A DNA stretch of 64,000 nt from Saprospiraceae bacterium. GTDB taxonomy: Bacteria; Bacteroidota; Bacteroidia; Chitinophagales; Saprospiraceae. Position numbers and translations under genes: made by a program. The notes below the pieces were generated by a model, which was given only the letters and a program-made list of their open reading frames with translations, had not been told where the DNA came from and did no database searches. The stretch is from positions 2,046,001-2,110,000 of the forward strand of contig JADJXD010000001.1 in the NCBI GenBank assembly GCA_016715985.1, in the 5' to 3' direction. Below are positions 11,001 to 23,600 of this stretch, piece by piece; the stretch's first letter is position 1, and every line of letters begins with the position of its first letter.

Positions 11001-11674
11001 TTATGCCCATCTGAAACATTACTATCAACCCACCAATCTCTATATGGAGGTTGAGAAGAACGCTGAAGGTACTCTCTTACAGCCAAACCTCCCATGCTGT
11101 GAGCTACTAAGATAACTTTATCCTTACCTGTTACCTCCAGAACTTTTTCAATTGCTTTTCCTAGCGCATAACCTTGTTTATAAGCTGATGATTGATTGCT
11201 TGGAGTTTGATTTTCTGGCTCAAAAATATAATTTTCATTATCCCATTGGACCATATTCTCAAAAACTAATTGACGATTTACTACTGTCTTTTGTGTTTGA
11301 AAACTAATGGCATAAGCACATTTATTCGGTAAAATAGATGGGGCATTATAAAATTGATCGTGAACAATAACGTCATCATCTACGTAACCAGGATAATCAG
11401 AATTCCCATTTTCTCCCCATATGGCTGAACTATTGTGATTATAATTTAAATGTGCATAAAATACTGTACCCTGTCCATACTCATTATTTGGAATTATAAT
11501 CCCTTCCCCAAATGCATCTAGTTGATTTGAAAAATTTAGCCATGAACTTTCTGCCCCAGCCCACCCATGCACAAAAATAATAGGATAAGGACAATCACAA
11601 TTTTGCTGCTGTTGTGCAAAACCACTGCCCAGAAACACAAAAATAACACTTATAAAAATGAATATCTTTTTCAT
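5048..11674 (-). CDS. Giant exported protein: lipase-like hydrolase, bacterial Ig/PKD repeats, dockerin-like tail
   Basis: A 2208-residue exported protein. After a signal peptide comes an alpha/beta-hydrolase domain: the oxyanion segment IIFVHGWAG (about residues 32-40), the nucleophile elbow VAHSMGGLAVREYL (about 190) and VGTPHRGSN further on, as in triacylglycerol lipases and PGAP1-like esterases. Residues about 520-640 look like a pre-peptidase C-terminal domain. The middle is a long series of Ig-like domains (SVTVVFSEPIID and related big-Ig phrases), with a PKD/REJ-type domain at about 1890-1980 (ANAGPDITITDLGAVQLDGS). The C-terminus has two short Ca-binding-like repeats, GDVSTNGQIQNTDI and ADTDMNGQIQNSDI, which resemble a type I dockerin pair. 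The ATG lies one base after the stop of the 6058-residue gene, so the two are surely co-transcribed. Likely a surface-anchored or secreted esterase; substrate unknown. Confidence 0.85.
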   Translation of the reverse strand: MKKIFIFISVIFVFLGSGFAQQQQNCDCPYPIIFVHGWAGAESSWLNFSNQLDAFGEGIIIPNNEYGQGTVFYAHLNYNHNSSAIWGENGNSDYPGYVDDDVIVHDQFYNAPSILPNKCAYAISFQTQKTVVNRQLVFENMVQWDNENYIFEPENQTPSNQSSAYKQGYALGKAIEKVLEVTGKDKVILVAHSMGGLAVREYLQRSSQPPYRDWWVDSNVSDGHKVARLLTVGTPHRGSNVGNSALDNVDYSNLLKPLDLKSEAVRDLRYYFNTDNNEEGVQNNSAYLFGNSEGLILNEPEFYNNDVDCNGTELESIEGINVSGVVNNDDPWNGTYDNPTSALPKDIKYTYYVSDKSDLADLMLAKDFINIALPDWLTWVTTTIPFVPSDGIVPADRQWIFKGGDGSTLDFESGLSTPVPLIDYTNPNQFKYVLADRITPSYAVAHLKKSVVLPGYIDNEFGLYIGAATYETNDFDNLYRGIDEPDFPYFAYEIEINKAYSGMSQKRADIVANQSNILIPGAMSTQDPNIDTDWYKFTANSTHTGNYKLLVNKVIGSYFKAEVFSTTPPMYINELEGASFPPSMSPEDNNNQMIIDLGALVPGEYWIRITSKVNDDSEGLKSYSFRIHDPSECINPNPQLVSENCGFLTHDKAIKLNGEIGLDYTIQTIPDIGQNGHFVDCGFPLILEDVENKTPLKVILTNTLNTSCSDTLEILSSESTCDLLDLSLCDVPDKMLSEKDKSLKKIFCDKTVCDILPSNPITSGNRMAMSTNPDLPSALQVPVQRLYVNYLFEEAALGKKIGYFGSLLSNENFDEILDVFTPFFNNNLSISETDSVQIQVELDEFDIAETKIARLITKWNNSLIAWSNNVYSPDSVFQFIMDKTVIDSFQTIMDLAVNYSQDNGFSSIDSMYIISLNTISNYNLQTDPNINPVCASVGISLSQKLTMTREAFEGTLKVFNGNPTTAMDSIKLDLVILNEEGVFSNDLFEIETTSLEFLSAIDGTGTLAGDKEGIAKILFIPEIGAAPTVPKFYSFGGSISYIDPFGGVKVTMPLVPVTLQVNPSPNLFLHYFLQRDIISDDPLTPKTEPTIPASLAVMIENNGYGVASNLRIQSAQPQVIDNEKGLALNMNLIGSKLQGQSANMGLTNINFGNINPLSAKVGEWIFTSNVLGHFTGYQTAVRHLSSRGNPDLSLIEGAELHEWIKSVKVYGAQEDGINDFLVNAVPDANDYPDAIYLSQGNLIEVVSYADDGHFAGTIEYPAFTNTLHVNPSESGWDYIRLNDPGDGAYDLVSVTRNDDNQVIPLDNAWLSFVTIPDTKVPVYENKFHFVDIFSDTLSKSYTVVWSPKDPNPPFIDTIIGAPIQVTANKINQLTVVFSEPIIDSTFNYLDIALTNQGGPNLVDNTVNITKIDSVSYQIDISSHTNTNGYFLFTVQSAGVKDLTGTPGFYAKQVSWTQFLTVPVVHEFIDFPQRGILSAFDTVAVRFNMPIDTTSLQGNDFFLMKDDTIISGMIGVTSISSDLRNFQLTGIHNILSTDGLYVLGINLKSIKSTTNILGLDTQYHVFILDTKGPEIEYITKLYIGSLDPQHVTGVKITFDEEIIAFDTTSLLLFRNEVNVNLSPLTVQKISGTIYHVFWNPDESYPNGNYKLIIDETKFADLTPIYGIGNDSIDWQTVRASGLIVSDVSVSPDYGYSDSDRHTYQSNGTYHFTLNESGTDIRLFQQINSNTLLLLGSLATVLSGQVTGIPYQLLSGGNTALVLKVNDQFGNEVSHVLNLVIDEVALTGVWALPQNLNFASHPDSIQFNLSRKVLNNNPAGTIVKMFRNNIEISASTFSVVVLNDSTFRISGIPSIGNTSGNYKISFNVGLFEKHLSGRPGQGFVDLHYTIINSNLAPVANAGPDITITDLGAVQLDGSLSNDPNGDPLTYRWYSLDNLVLSNDSIINPSVNVDETQIGKILTFLLVVNDGTSSASDLVRIYINLDDIIVKPKVLLEGPLEANTGLMHDQLRQQNMIPLITPYTDTNIYRYGNDGKSIDPDVLIVEGANAVVDWVYVELFDLNADSVIRGGSYLVQRDGDIVDVDGVSSLKFLDLNISNYRLQIYHRNHLPVSTSSSVLLKLNEVKQLDLRLDYNLLFGGENAAKMNGSFISMFSGDVSTNGQIQNTDIILTIPQIGLSGYHTADTDMNGQIQNSDIQNYILQNLGRGKQF

Positions 11675-11675
11675 A

Positions 11676-14600
11676 TCAATTACCTCCGTTTTGACTCTTG
11701 ATCAATAAAATCTTTCGGAGCAGCTCCTTCACACACTCATGACACTCTTCATTCTTTGTCGTGACCGGTGGTATATTTACCCCACTAGTGACAGTGCCAT
11801 TATTGCCATTTCCGGGTCCGCCCGGACCCCCGGGTCCGTCATTATTTCCATTGTCACCAATATTACTGATTGGATTGTTTGTCACAACAGTAGGTGGTGC
11901 CGAACATACACGGCCACCATATCTGAACTGTCGGGCAGTCGTTTCATACAAAATAGTGGGACCACATTGATAGTTGTAGTCAATAAATACTATATCAAAA
12001 CACTTATTTCCTAAAATTGGCTCATTGTTAATCGGGTGAACATAATTACCCAATTGCGCTGTTTGATAAATTATTGTAGCTTGATCAACTGTAAACATTA
12101 TTAATGCTGAATCGTCACCGTAATCCATGTAATTAAAGAAAAACTCATTATTTACGCAAGTATTATTTGCATTGGAACTACAATTTTCGTTAACTGATTT
12201 AATTCCAAAATTAGGTTCTGTCTGTATTGGGGTATCCTCAATTAAGTCTTCATCTATATTGCAATCAATACTTTGGAAAATATGATAGAGGCCAAAAAAA
12301 TGTCCTAATTCGTGTGTTAATGTCCTTCCTAATCTAAATTGCGTTGAGCTATTAAAGGTGACCCCTGAGGAACAACTATTTTCATTTGCTCCAAAATATT
12401 TAGAAACTATAAATATACCTGTTGTTCCATCCGGATTTGATCCTCCTCCAATATCACTTACAAAACCTGCCAAACCAGGATTTTTACCTAAAGGAATAAT
12501 GTCACTTACAAAAATATTTAGATATCCTTCCCAACCAGGTGCATCAAAACTATACTGCCCTTCTCCTGAGTTTTGCACAACATTCTCATTAAATGTAACT
12601 GCAGCATTGCCATTTGGAGCTGCTAAGTAAAACTGAATACAGGTTGAACTAAACAATGCTTCTTCGGGATAAAGAATAGAGCATAAATTTGAAAGTTGTA
12701 AATAAAAATTTTTGTCAAAATTTAATCCGGCAAAGTCACGGTTTACGGACTCAAGCTGGTCTTGAATCGTAGATAGTATACATGACATATTATTGTTATT
12801 GACGTTTCCTGAGAAATGAAATGCGACAGGTATAGTAATTATATTAGTACAATTACTTGATCTTGTACCTTCAGCCATTTTTTGTTCAAGAATTCTTCTG
12901 TATTGAACAAATTTGGAGGATTTCATATTCTCCTTATGTGTTTGATTACTTCCACAGACCCTGAAGTCTTGGTTTGAGGTATTTAATAAAATTTCAGGAT
13001 TGGTGTGGAACGAAACATTTTTATTTACTCCTATTCCTAATCGTTTATTTGCTTCTTGAACAACTTCATTAACTGTCCTAAGTCCAATTCCACCAAATCT
13101 CCTCCTCATAACCACGGGCACCTGTATCGCCTGCTGTGCTAATATATCTTGTGGCTGATACGTCGTAATAAACTCATATTCTATGTCGTCCGGCAGGTCG
13201 AGTTGTACTTCTTTTGCCGTTATGAGACCTACATTGGTCATCGTGATATTAAAGGCAAACGTCTGGTCGCCGATCAGTTTGGGCAAGGTATCCGGCATGA
13301 CCATCGTGACCACAGGTACGGGTATATTGCTTTCAAAATTCATAATCAGGTCTATCTCGTATTCGTCTTCTATCTCCGTGGATGTCACATCCCAGGAGAA
13401 GGAGATGGCCTGAAACTCCAGGAAGACTACTTCCGTCTGATTGGTACCCGGGGATACGTTGATGACTCCGTCGTAACTCTTGTGTCTGATTTTATCAACC
13501 ACGATGCGCAGTTGACCTTCGGGTAGATTGTTTGCCACAAATTTTCCGTCAGCACCGGTGAGACCCTCAGCGTGTAGCTGCCCGGTAAAGTAATTGGTAA
13601 TCCGTACTCTTGCACTGTCCAGATGCGGTGCACCCGGACTAAAATAGGTAAACTGATTGATAACATCGATCGTCATACTACCAGTCATATCACCGACTTT
13701 CATGACGGAAAACGGTATGCTGATTCCATTGGCATTGGTTGTATTGATGGCGATATTTCCAGTAGCTGGGGTGTTGAACGGTAATTGTGTCGTAGGGATA
13801 AACTCCAGTGTTACAATCCTCTTTTGACCGGATAGCATATTGGTGATTTGAGATGCAGAAACCAACCGCAACCATGTCACGTTGGGTACTGAGATGTTAA
13901 CTTCACTGATAACCCCTTGTCCTATGTTTTCTATTTCAAACTCTATTACTTTTTTAGCTACCGGACCCAGCTGTGTATTGATATTCGTAACGGATGCTTT
14001 CAGATGCCCAGTTTGTGCTTTGACAAAATAGTAAGCCCTATCCTTTTGTATAATCGTATCATTGGCGTGAATATTCAATGGGATCTGAATATACTCTGTT
14101 CCCTGTGTCAATGCGCCTGCTATGACCCGGTAGGGTAGAAATTGGGTGGCATTTCCCTGAAGCGTAGCCAGTGTATCGAAGGTCAGAATGCATCCGTTGG
14201 GCAAATTTTGCGGACTCAATGTCACATTATTTATAGTGACCTGTACCAGATTTCTGACAGATAAATTGCCATTGATAGTATCTCCCAACATCATATTCCA
14301 GGTGATAAAATTGCCATTATTCAACCTTACTCCCAAAATATTGTAGGCATCCTGCTCCGTCGTCAAGCCAAGATCGGGATAGCTGGCTCCTACTGTAAAA
14401 TGCCCCATCTCGCTTTGCAGGTGTTGCAATGTATAAATGTAATCTCCCTGCGCATTGGTGACTACATCTATCTCTCTACGGTGGTTACCGGTCAGGACAT
14501 ATATTTCCACTGCTTTATGGGGTAGTTTTTGTCCCTGTAAGTCAAAGGATGATCCTGATATGACGACGGGTTCTCCGATGTAATACACAGCTTTATTAAC

Positions 14601-17600
14601 ATTGGCTGTAGCCGTATAATTGGGTAATACATTGATCTGTAAAGGTGCTGATGTATTATTCAGATACAACAACTCTGTGATGGTTTGATTGGGATTCACT
14701 CTGAAAATCAGATAATAGGTCCCGGGCGTAGTAGGAAGATTACCCGTACCACCAAAAACAACTGTGTCTCCCGCCGGTATCGCAATATCCATAAAATAAT
14801 TGCCCAACAGAAGGTCATCATTACTGATACTGCCATCTTTAGACAGGTACCCCACGATAGCAATCCCTCTCGCTGATGCACTCAGTCCTTTGTTGTGGAT
14901 ATACACTTTGTAAGGCATTTGTTCTCCCAGCGTCAATTGCGGATCTAAAGACTCTAATGAAGTGATGACCAGGTCCGGTTTATTGATATCGGTCACTATG
15001 GCCCATGTCGTGGCACTTACAAAACCCGGGGCAGATACCGTGATTGTCACAGTCTGATTGCCGTCTTCGATTGGGTCATTTAGTGTTGTGATGGATACAT
15101 TGATACTGGCTGCTCCGATAGGAAAAGTAGCCGTAGCCGGCAATGACAATTCTGTCGGATCGTTGTGACTCAGGTTTACGGTCAATGGCACATTGGTGGC
15201 AGTATTGCGACTTATAGTCAGTGTACCCGCATTGACCTTGCCTTCTTCCATGGACAACGGATTGACAGAAATAGTAAGCGTCGGACCATCATCATCAGAA
15301 ACATATAAAATATCTCTTGCAACACCCTGACTATTATCCGGTGCAGGACAAAGACAGGATGGTATGATGTATCTCGCAGTGATGGTCACTTTTCTCAAGG
15401 TATCTACATCTACATTATCAGCCACGCCTATGAAGATTTGTTTTTGCAATTCATTGGGTGCCAGATTGACTCCTGTGGAAAGGATGGTTAATGCAGGATG
15501 GCTGGATGTCAACGTAATATTCATCGTCGTTCCATCGGTAAATGCTCTGCTGATAATAGCCGGGGTAGCAAACAAACCCGCCCCTTCTGAGATAGTATCG
15601 AGCGTAATGACCAGATTGATGACCGGCATATCGGCATTGTCCGTGAGAATAAAACTATCGCTTCCTGATGTCAGGTATGGAGCTCCTCCAGTGATGGTAA
15701 TGGCTTTTTGTTTTTCCGGTATATTATCATTGGGTAATGTCAGTGTGACATTTACTGAAGTAGTATTGGGCAATATTTTGACTGTAGCCGGCACGGGTAC
15801 ATCCGTCTGATTATTGGAAGATAAATGGATGGTCAGTGTATCCGTTGGTGGATAATCAGTACTCACGACAAACGTAAAAGTACTGCCTTCCGCTATACTG
15901 TCCTGCGTTATATTGACAAAAACAGTACTCAGAAGGCTGCCATAAGTACATACGGTATTGACCTGATTGTTGTTGCTGCAAGGGGATGGGTTGGATGCTA
16001 CATCGATGACGCCGTTGATGACATCATTTTCGATCAAAGTACAGATGACGGAACAATTGGTCAGCACATTGTTATTTCTGACTATAAGATTTTGTCCAAT
16101 ATGATTCAGATATTGCAAACCATTCAGATTGGGAAGTGCATTATTATTCTGTATCCGCAACAAGCTACCGACGTAGGTGAGAGAATCCAGATGAGCCAGC
16201 GAGTTGACTAATATATTGCCTTCTACACTTAGAAAACCTCCCACTTTCTGCAGATTGCTGAAGCCCTGCATATTAGAGATTTTATAGTTATTTTTGATGG
16301 TGAGGTTGCCGCTGATGTATTTGATGAAATTCAGACCATCTATATTCAGAATATCATTACCTCCGAGAATGGTAAGATTGCCAATCAGACTGTCACAAAT
16401 ACTGAAGCTGGATACAAAAGCATTAACTTCAGCCTGATTTTTCAGGATATAGTCTCCGCTAACAGGACATACCGGAGGCGTACAGTAGATGGTCACTTCT
16501 TCGGTGGTACTGCAATTGTTGGGATTGTTGATGATATTAACAGTGCCCAGGATAGCGTCATTATTGATGACGTTGCACACCCCGCTGCAATTGTAGAGGG
16601 TAATATTGTTATTGATATTGAGATTTCCCCCTATGGTGTCCAGACTACTCAAAGCATTGATTTCATTGAGTACCGGATTATTCTGGATGGTAAGCGTTCC
16701 TGATACCACTGCCAGATGGTGCAGACTATCTAAGCTCACGAGATTGGGGTGACCTGTGATAGTAAGATTTCCGGTAATTTTCATCAGACCCTGCAATCCC
16801 TTCATATTGATGAGATTGGTATTGCCTGGTAAAGTAAGATTACCTGTGATTTGTTTTATAAAACTCAGTCCATGTATATTATTGATATTGTTGCCACCAC
16901 TGATGGTCAGATTTCCGATCAGGGTATCGCAAGTATGGTATGTACTTACAAAAGTGTTCACTTCTGCCTGCGTGGTCAGGATAAGGTTGCCGATGGTGCA
17001 GTCGTCATCACATACCATTTTGAATTGAGTCACCGTACTGCATTCTGATGGATTATTGGCGATCGTCAAAGTACCACTGATGCCATTATTCCATGCAGGG
17101 CAGATAGCATCGCAGTCATTCAGAGCAACATTATTGGTGATAGTAATATGCTGACCAATGCTGCCTACATTTCTTAAACCAAAAAGATTACTTAATCCGT
17201 TGTTGTTTTGAATGATCAAAGACTGACCAATGTAAGACAACTCATGCAATGAATCTACATGGCTGACCAGGGTATTGTTGGTAACAGAAAGCGAACCGGT
17301 CAGTCCCTGTAGATTGCCGAACCCGTTGATATTGGTCAATGCTGTATGGCCATTTATGGTCAGGTTTCCATCGATATGTTTGATAAAATTCAGTCCATTG
17401 ATATTCGTGATGCCAGATGTGCCTGCCAAGGTAAGCGATACAGGTAAAGAATCACAACCTCCATAATAAGCTACAAAAGCATCCAATCCGTTTTGGGTCG
17501 TCAATACCACATCTTCCGTAGGACATGCACACAGATTACATCCATTACCGGTCAGATAGTAAGTGAGTGTGTCGACGGCACTTTCTACTTTGAGTTCTCC

Positions 17601-20600
17601 TGCATAAGGCACTTCTGCGGTAGGTGTAAAGCTGACATCTATTTTTTGGGATGCATAAGGAAGGATTGTAGTCGCCGGAGTATTGGAGGTAAAAGCACTG
17701 TTGGTTGTATAAATATTATTGATAGTAAGGGTATCACAGGTAGTATTGGTAATAAAAGTGGTAAAGACCGGTGCTTCGCCCACCATCACAGTACCGTAAT
17801 CATAGGTTGTATCAATTTGTACCAGTGGTTGTGGTCCGCCTTTTCTTTCATAAGCCAGACTTTGAATTTCCGCTAATGTTAGTGTACGGTTCCATACGGT
17901 CACTTCATCTATATCGCCCAAAAACGGAAACTGCAATCCACCGCCATTCCAATTTTTTCGAATACCTATGTACATCTTCTCTTGTGGCTGGACAGATAGT
18001 ACGGATCCGTAGATTTCCTGTTTTCTCAGTACGCCGTCTATATAGAGTCGCAGGGTGTCTTTGATCGTACCCGGTGCCCGCTGGAAGAAAACATGATGCC
18101 AAACATTGTCATTGAGAGTAAGACCGGTGGTGCTGCAGGTATAGGAAGTACTTCCTTTGACTAATTGTGCTATGATATTACCGCCATTTTGCTGCACACT
18201 GACAAACTCCTGCGTCCCCACACTGGTTTTCATGAGTAGTTCACGCTGCCCTGTGGCATTGGTCTTATAGTGCATTGATACGCCATAAGGTCCGGCACCC
18301 GGATTGAGACTTGCATCATGATTGGTGCTGAGATACTGGTTGCTGCCATTGAAGGCATAAGCACTATTGGCATTACCGTGTCGATCCTGGGTGAGCGTGG
18401 CACCTGTGATGGTAGCATTTCTGCCATAGCCACTAAAGTCATTGGCATTGCCATCCATGGTGTAGTAAGCTGCAAGGCCATTATTGCTTACAGGACTTTG
18501 TAGGGAAGTGATCGTGACAATAGTGGAGTCACAGCCGTTGCTACCACCAGCAAAGTAGGTCGTGTCGATGCCTACATTTAGTGTATCACATGAAGAAATG
18601 GTATTGGTATATAAAAAGCCGGAGGTTTGGTAAAGGGCTTGAATTTCGGATAGTGATAAACTTCTATTCCAAATTCTGAATTCATCAATTATACCATTCC
18701 AGTTTCTACCTCCTGAATTCCAATTACCCAATTTTAAATTGGGTGATGAGTAATTTATTTGACCAGAAAAACTCTGAGTAGCTTGCAAAGCGCCATTTAC
18801 ATACACCTTTAATTCATCATTATCTTTTATCAAAACTAAAAGTTGCCATTCATTGGCGACTAAACTAAATGAAATGTTTGTTTGACCAGAAGAATGACTC
18901 AGCCAAAATTTATAACTATTTGTATTATTATTATCTTGTTGACATACCCAGTTATGAATATTATTGTGATTATTATCAAAAATATTTGAATTTGAAACTT
19001 GTACGTTTCCAGGCTTTAACCATGTACTAATAGTAAAAACTTGTGAATTATGTTTATTGCCTAAATTGATCTCATCATTCCCATCAAAACTATAAGCCGA
19101 ATTCGCATTTCCATCCCGATCTGTCGTCAGTGTTGCCCCATTGACGGCGCCATGATTGCCCCAGCCACTCATATCTTGGGCATTGCCGTCAAAACTATAG
19201 AAGGCAACCAGGTCCTGACTGCTTACCGGACTTTGCAGGGAGGTAATTATATTCTGGATGCTGTCACAGGCGGTGGATGAAGACATGATTATGGTGTCTC
19301 TGCCGATGTCTGCAATGTCGCAGGATTGGGCGTAGGTTAGGTGTTGGTTGTACAGGCCCAAAACTTCGGATTCGTTTACTGCCCGGTCAAAGATCATGAC
19401 ATCATCAATGGCTCCGTTGAACCACCTGCCATTTGCAAAACCTGACCCTATTTTTATTTGCGTGGCTTGTTTTATATTACTATAAGTGGCAGTAGAACTT
19501 CCTTTTAAAACTCCGTTTTCATACAATCTAATATTTCCTGGTTTAGCACTGATCAGTATATGTTTCCATTCATTGAGTGGGGTTTGAGAAATAATTGGTA
19601 AATTGACAGAACTATTATCTACATACACGACATTATTCCCACTTGACGCCTGTTGTAAATGAATAAAATCTGTATTACTACTTGAGACAATAGCCTGAAA
19701 AGTTGAACCTGTATTGGTATTATTCTTCACCCATGCTGAGACAGTCATTTCCTGCCCGACTTGTACAGAATTTGGTAATAAAATCTGATCATTCACCCCA
19801 TCAAAACTAAATGCACTATTTGCTTGTCCCCATCTGTCTGTGGTAAGAGAAGCGCCATTGACCGTACCATGCCTGCCATATCCACTGCCGTCATGGGCAT
19901 CACCATCCAGTTTATAATACGCCACCAACCCCTGATTACTGATCGGACTTTGCAGAGACGTAATATTGATATCGGTAACTTCACAACCATTCGGGCCGAT
20001 GTAGGTGGTCGTATCCACTCCCAATGCTATAGTATCGCAGGTGGTGAAAGCATTGATGAAATAGGATTGTTGTTCGTTGTAGAGGGATTGGATTTCGTTG
20101 GAATTTAATGCCCTATTATATATCTGTACCTGATCCATTTTGCCATTAAGCCATCTTCCTGATGCATATCTGACATCTTTACCCATTTGGATAACTGCGG
20201 CTGGATCGGTTAATATTTTATTTGAAATACCTACACTTCTTACAGCCAAAGTACCATTAATGTACAATCTCAAACTATCTCCTTTTGCTGTTCCTAATAT
20301 ATGATGCCATCCCTCAGGTAATGGAGCAGTGTTTGGTGTTTGTCTCCAGGTACCGTTATCGCTTACCAACCATGCAATACTTCTATCAACATTGGGATGC
20401 ATCAACCAAGTACCTGAACTAGGCACATTGGCTTGACTTTGTCCTAGTCCGGAACCAATTTGGAATGAATTGGCATTAACCCACCATGATACGGTTATTT
20501 CTTTTTCATATTGATAAAAAGGATTATTGATTTGAACCATGTCATTCACTCCATCAAAACTATAAGCCCCATTGGGTTTGCCATGTCGATCTGTGGTGAG

Positions 20601-23600
20601 TGTCGCTCCATTCACAGTACCATTTCTTCCCCAGCCACTCATGTCCTGTGTATTCCCATCAAAGGCATAATGAGCTACTAAACCTTCATTACTAACCGGG
20701 CTATTGAGGGAAGTCACTTCGATGACGGTAGAGTCACACCCGTATTGATTAGCTCCTGCAAGCACGGTAGTGTCGAGTCCTACATCGATAGGTTCGCAGG
20801 ATTGGGAGTAGGTGTAGACTGGAGAATTGTTGTAAACAAATGAACTCTGTGATGTGTATAAATTCAAAACGTCTTGATTACTCAAAACTCTCGAATAAAA
20901 TAAAATATCATCGAGCTGGCCAATAAAATATTGGGTACTAAAAAACCCAAAATCCAGATGTGTTTGCCAATTAAAATCGCTCACGCCTTTATTTCCAGAA
21001 ATTTTCAATTGGCCATCAACATATAACTTTTGACCTTCATTTTGGCTTAATACTTGAACTACATTATGCCATTGACCATCAGAATAATTCTGATTAGTTG
21101 TACAAATAGTTTGGTTACTCCACACCCTTTGACATAAATTGCCATTACTTAGATATATCTCTCTGTCTACTCCAGTGTTAGTTCCATTTGCATTCCACGC
21201 ATTAACAGAATACATCGCTGTATTATTATTTGAAGTTTTAAACCACATAGAAACCGTAGAATTGGTTTCTGGTATATCTACTGTATTTCTAATATAATCA
21301 TTTCCGTCAAAACTATATGCACTATTCGCATTCCCAAATCGATCAGTGGTTAATGTCGCTCCATTAACGACTCCATGATGATTATTACCGCTCAAATCAT
21401 TCGCATTTCCATTAAAAAACATCGCCAGTTTTAAATCTTGTTGATCTAAGCCGGGAAGAAAATAATTCGTTACCACCAAACTATCACACCCACTCACATT
21501 CATCAGCAACGTACTGTCAACACCGACAGAATCAATCGTACACACCTGCTCGTATAGTATGGTAGTCGGACTTATATAGCAGCCCTTTGCCTGCAGATGA
21601 ATCGTAAAACTGCCGGAGTCATGGGATAAAGTGAGGGTATCTAAGTAAACAAATCCTGAGGTCGCAGTATTGATGGTGACATTCACCACCTTGCTGCCAA
21701 AGGCAGGAACTATCACCGGAGCACCACTAAAGCTATAAGCTGTTCCATCAGCCAGGCTGCCCGTAAGGTTGATGGGAGCACAGCCGGGATTGTTGATGGT
21801 GATGGGTAGTGTCTTGAGTACATTAATATCTACCAGACCAAAATCCAGACTATCCGCACTCACCAGCACGATACTGTCATTGGTGATATTAAATTGTATT
21901 CTCAGGGTATCCTGTACTTTATTGATAGCATTACTGTTGAAGATAAGGTCGTAACTGTAACTACCCTGAAGTAGTCCCGTGGTATTAATGTGAACGTGGA
22001 AGTTTGTTGTGCTGTCACCGGGTATTTGTCCGTAAGTAGTATCAATATCCATCCATGCCGGAATGGTATTGGGTAGATTGATCTGCCATACCAAGGTAGA
22101 ATCTCCGGTATTAGAGATGGTCGTGGTGTAAGTGTTGATATTTGTACATGTGGTGTACATCGCAGAGATCGTATCCTGTGAAAGCGCTATCTCCGCATTG
22201 GAATCTTCGTTGTAGGCAATCCATAATCGTCCTTGAGCATCCAGGAAGGCAAAGTCGAGGTCACCGTCGTTGTCTAGGTCGGCTAATTGACTGAAGATTG
22301 AATTCTGAAATTGATACCCCTTATCATAAATATTAAAAATACCTGATTGGCTATTATATAATGCTGTCTTATATGAATTTATGAAACCTGATCCGGAATC
22401 ATAATTTGCAAAAATTAAATCCATATAATTATCCCCATCAATATCTCCTGAAAGGGTAATAGATGGATAATTAAAAGGACTGATTATGCTATCCACATGA
22501 AATCCTCCCGTTGAGAGATTTAAAAATATTTTATTATTTGAACATAGAATGTCATTTTTCGAATCACTATTAAAATCAAAATGTGTTGACTGAATATTAG
22601 ATCCCGGAAACATTGCTGTAGCAGGTTTAAATCCGTTATCGTATTTAGTAAAATAGAAATATCCGTTATTGTGATAAGAAATAAAATCCAGATCTCCGTC
22701 ATTCTCTACATCTATAAATCCTCCAGAAAGTCCATTGATATAAGTATTCGTATTGTATAAAATCTGATTAGTTTCATTATTGAAAGACAAGTTTGGGGAC
22801 CCCTGTCTGAATTTAATATAATCAAAAAAGCCCCAGGCATTGGACAAAGTACCGCCAACATCAATCATACCGTCAAAATTATAATCAGCAAAATCCAGGG
22901 CATTAATATTTCTTTCAAAATCAGACCTAATTACTGAAGAAAATGAATAATTTCCATTATTTTTATATGCTAAAATTTTTGACCCGCTTAATGAACTTCC
23001 ATTACTGTTTGAAATTATATCCAGTAAGCCATCAGAATTTATGTCCTTCAGGTCCATATAATTACTGTTTTGAGTATAGTACGAATCAACAAAATCAGTA
23101 AGCTTGGTAAAAGTATCCAAATTTTGTGTTACAATGTGGTAACGGGTTGTCTGATTTCCAATATAATTCTGCAAAACTAAGTCTAAATCCCCATCCTGAT
23201 CTATATCGCCAATTGAAAATCTATTTACTCCATTAATTTGAACATTTGTAGGTTTAATTACAAAATTGCCCTGAGTAACTTTCCAAATCTTTACATAATC
23301 CACACCTTGGAAAGGTTGTATGAATTCTTCAGTTTCATATTTTATAGAGTGCTTTAACATATAACTCACTTCTTCACCAGCAAAAAAATCATTGGTCGGT
23401 ATGAAGATGATTTTATTGCCATCTACACTATAATTTCCAAAACGATAACCTGACTGTTTGCCCCAAACTAAGAGCGATGTGCTATTTACAGATGAAGCCA
23501 GGATAGTTGTATCCATGTTAATGACTAACGAGTCTTTATTGAGTGTGGTGATCTTAGGATATTGAATAGATTCCCCCATCAACACCACTTCTATTGTATC

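Noticed and set aside
15364..15810. A 148-codon frame on the plus strand opposite the giant gene.
   Set aside because: It is antisense to well-supported Calx-beta repeats of the 6058-residue protein and encodes no recognisable motif; several similar shadows occur along the giant gene.
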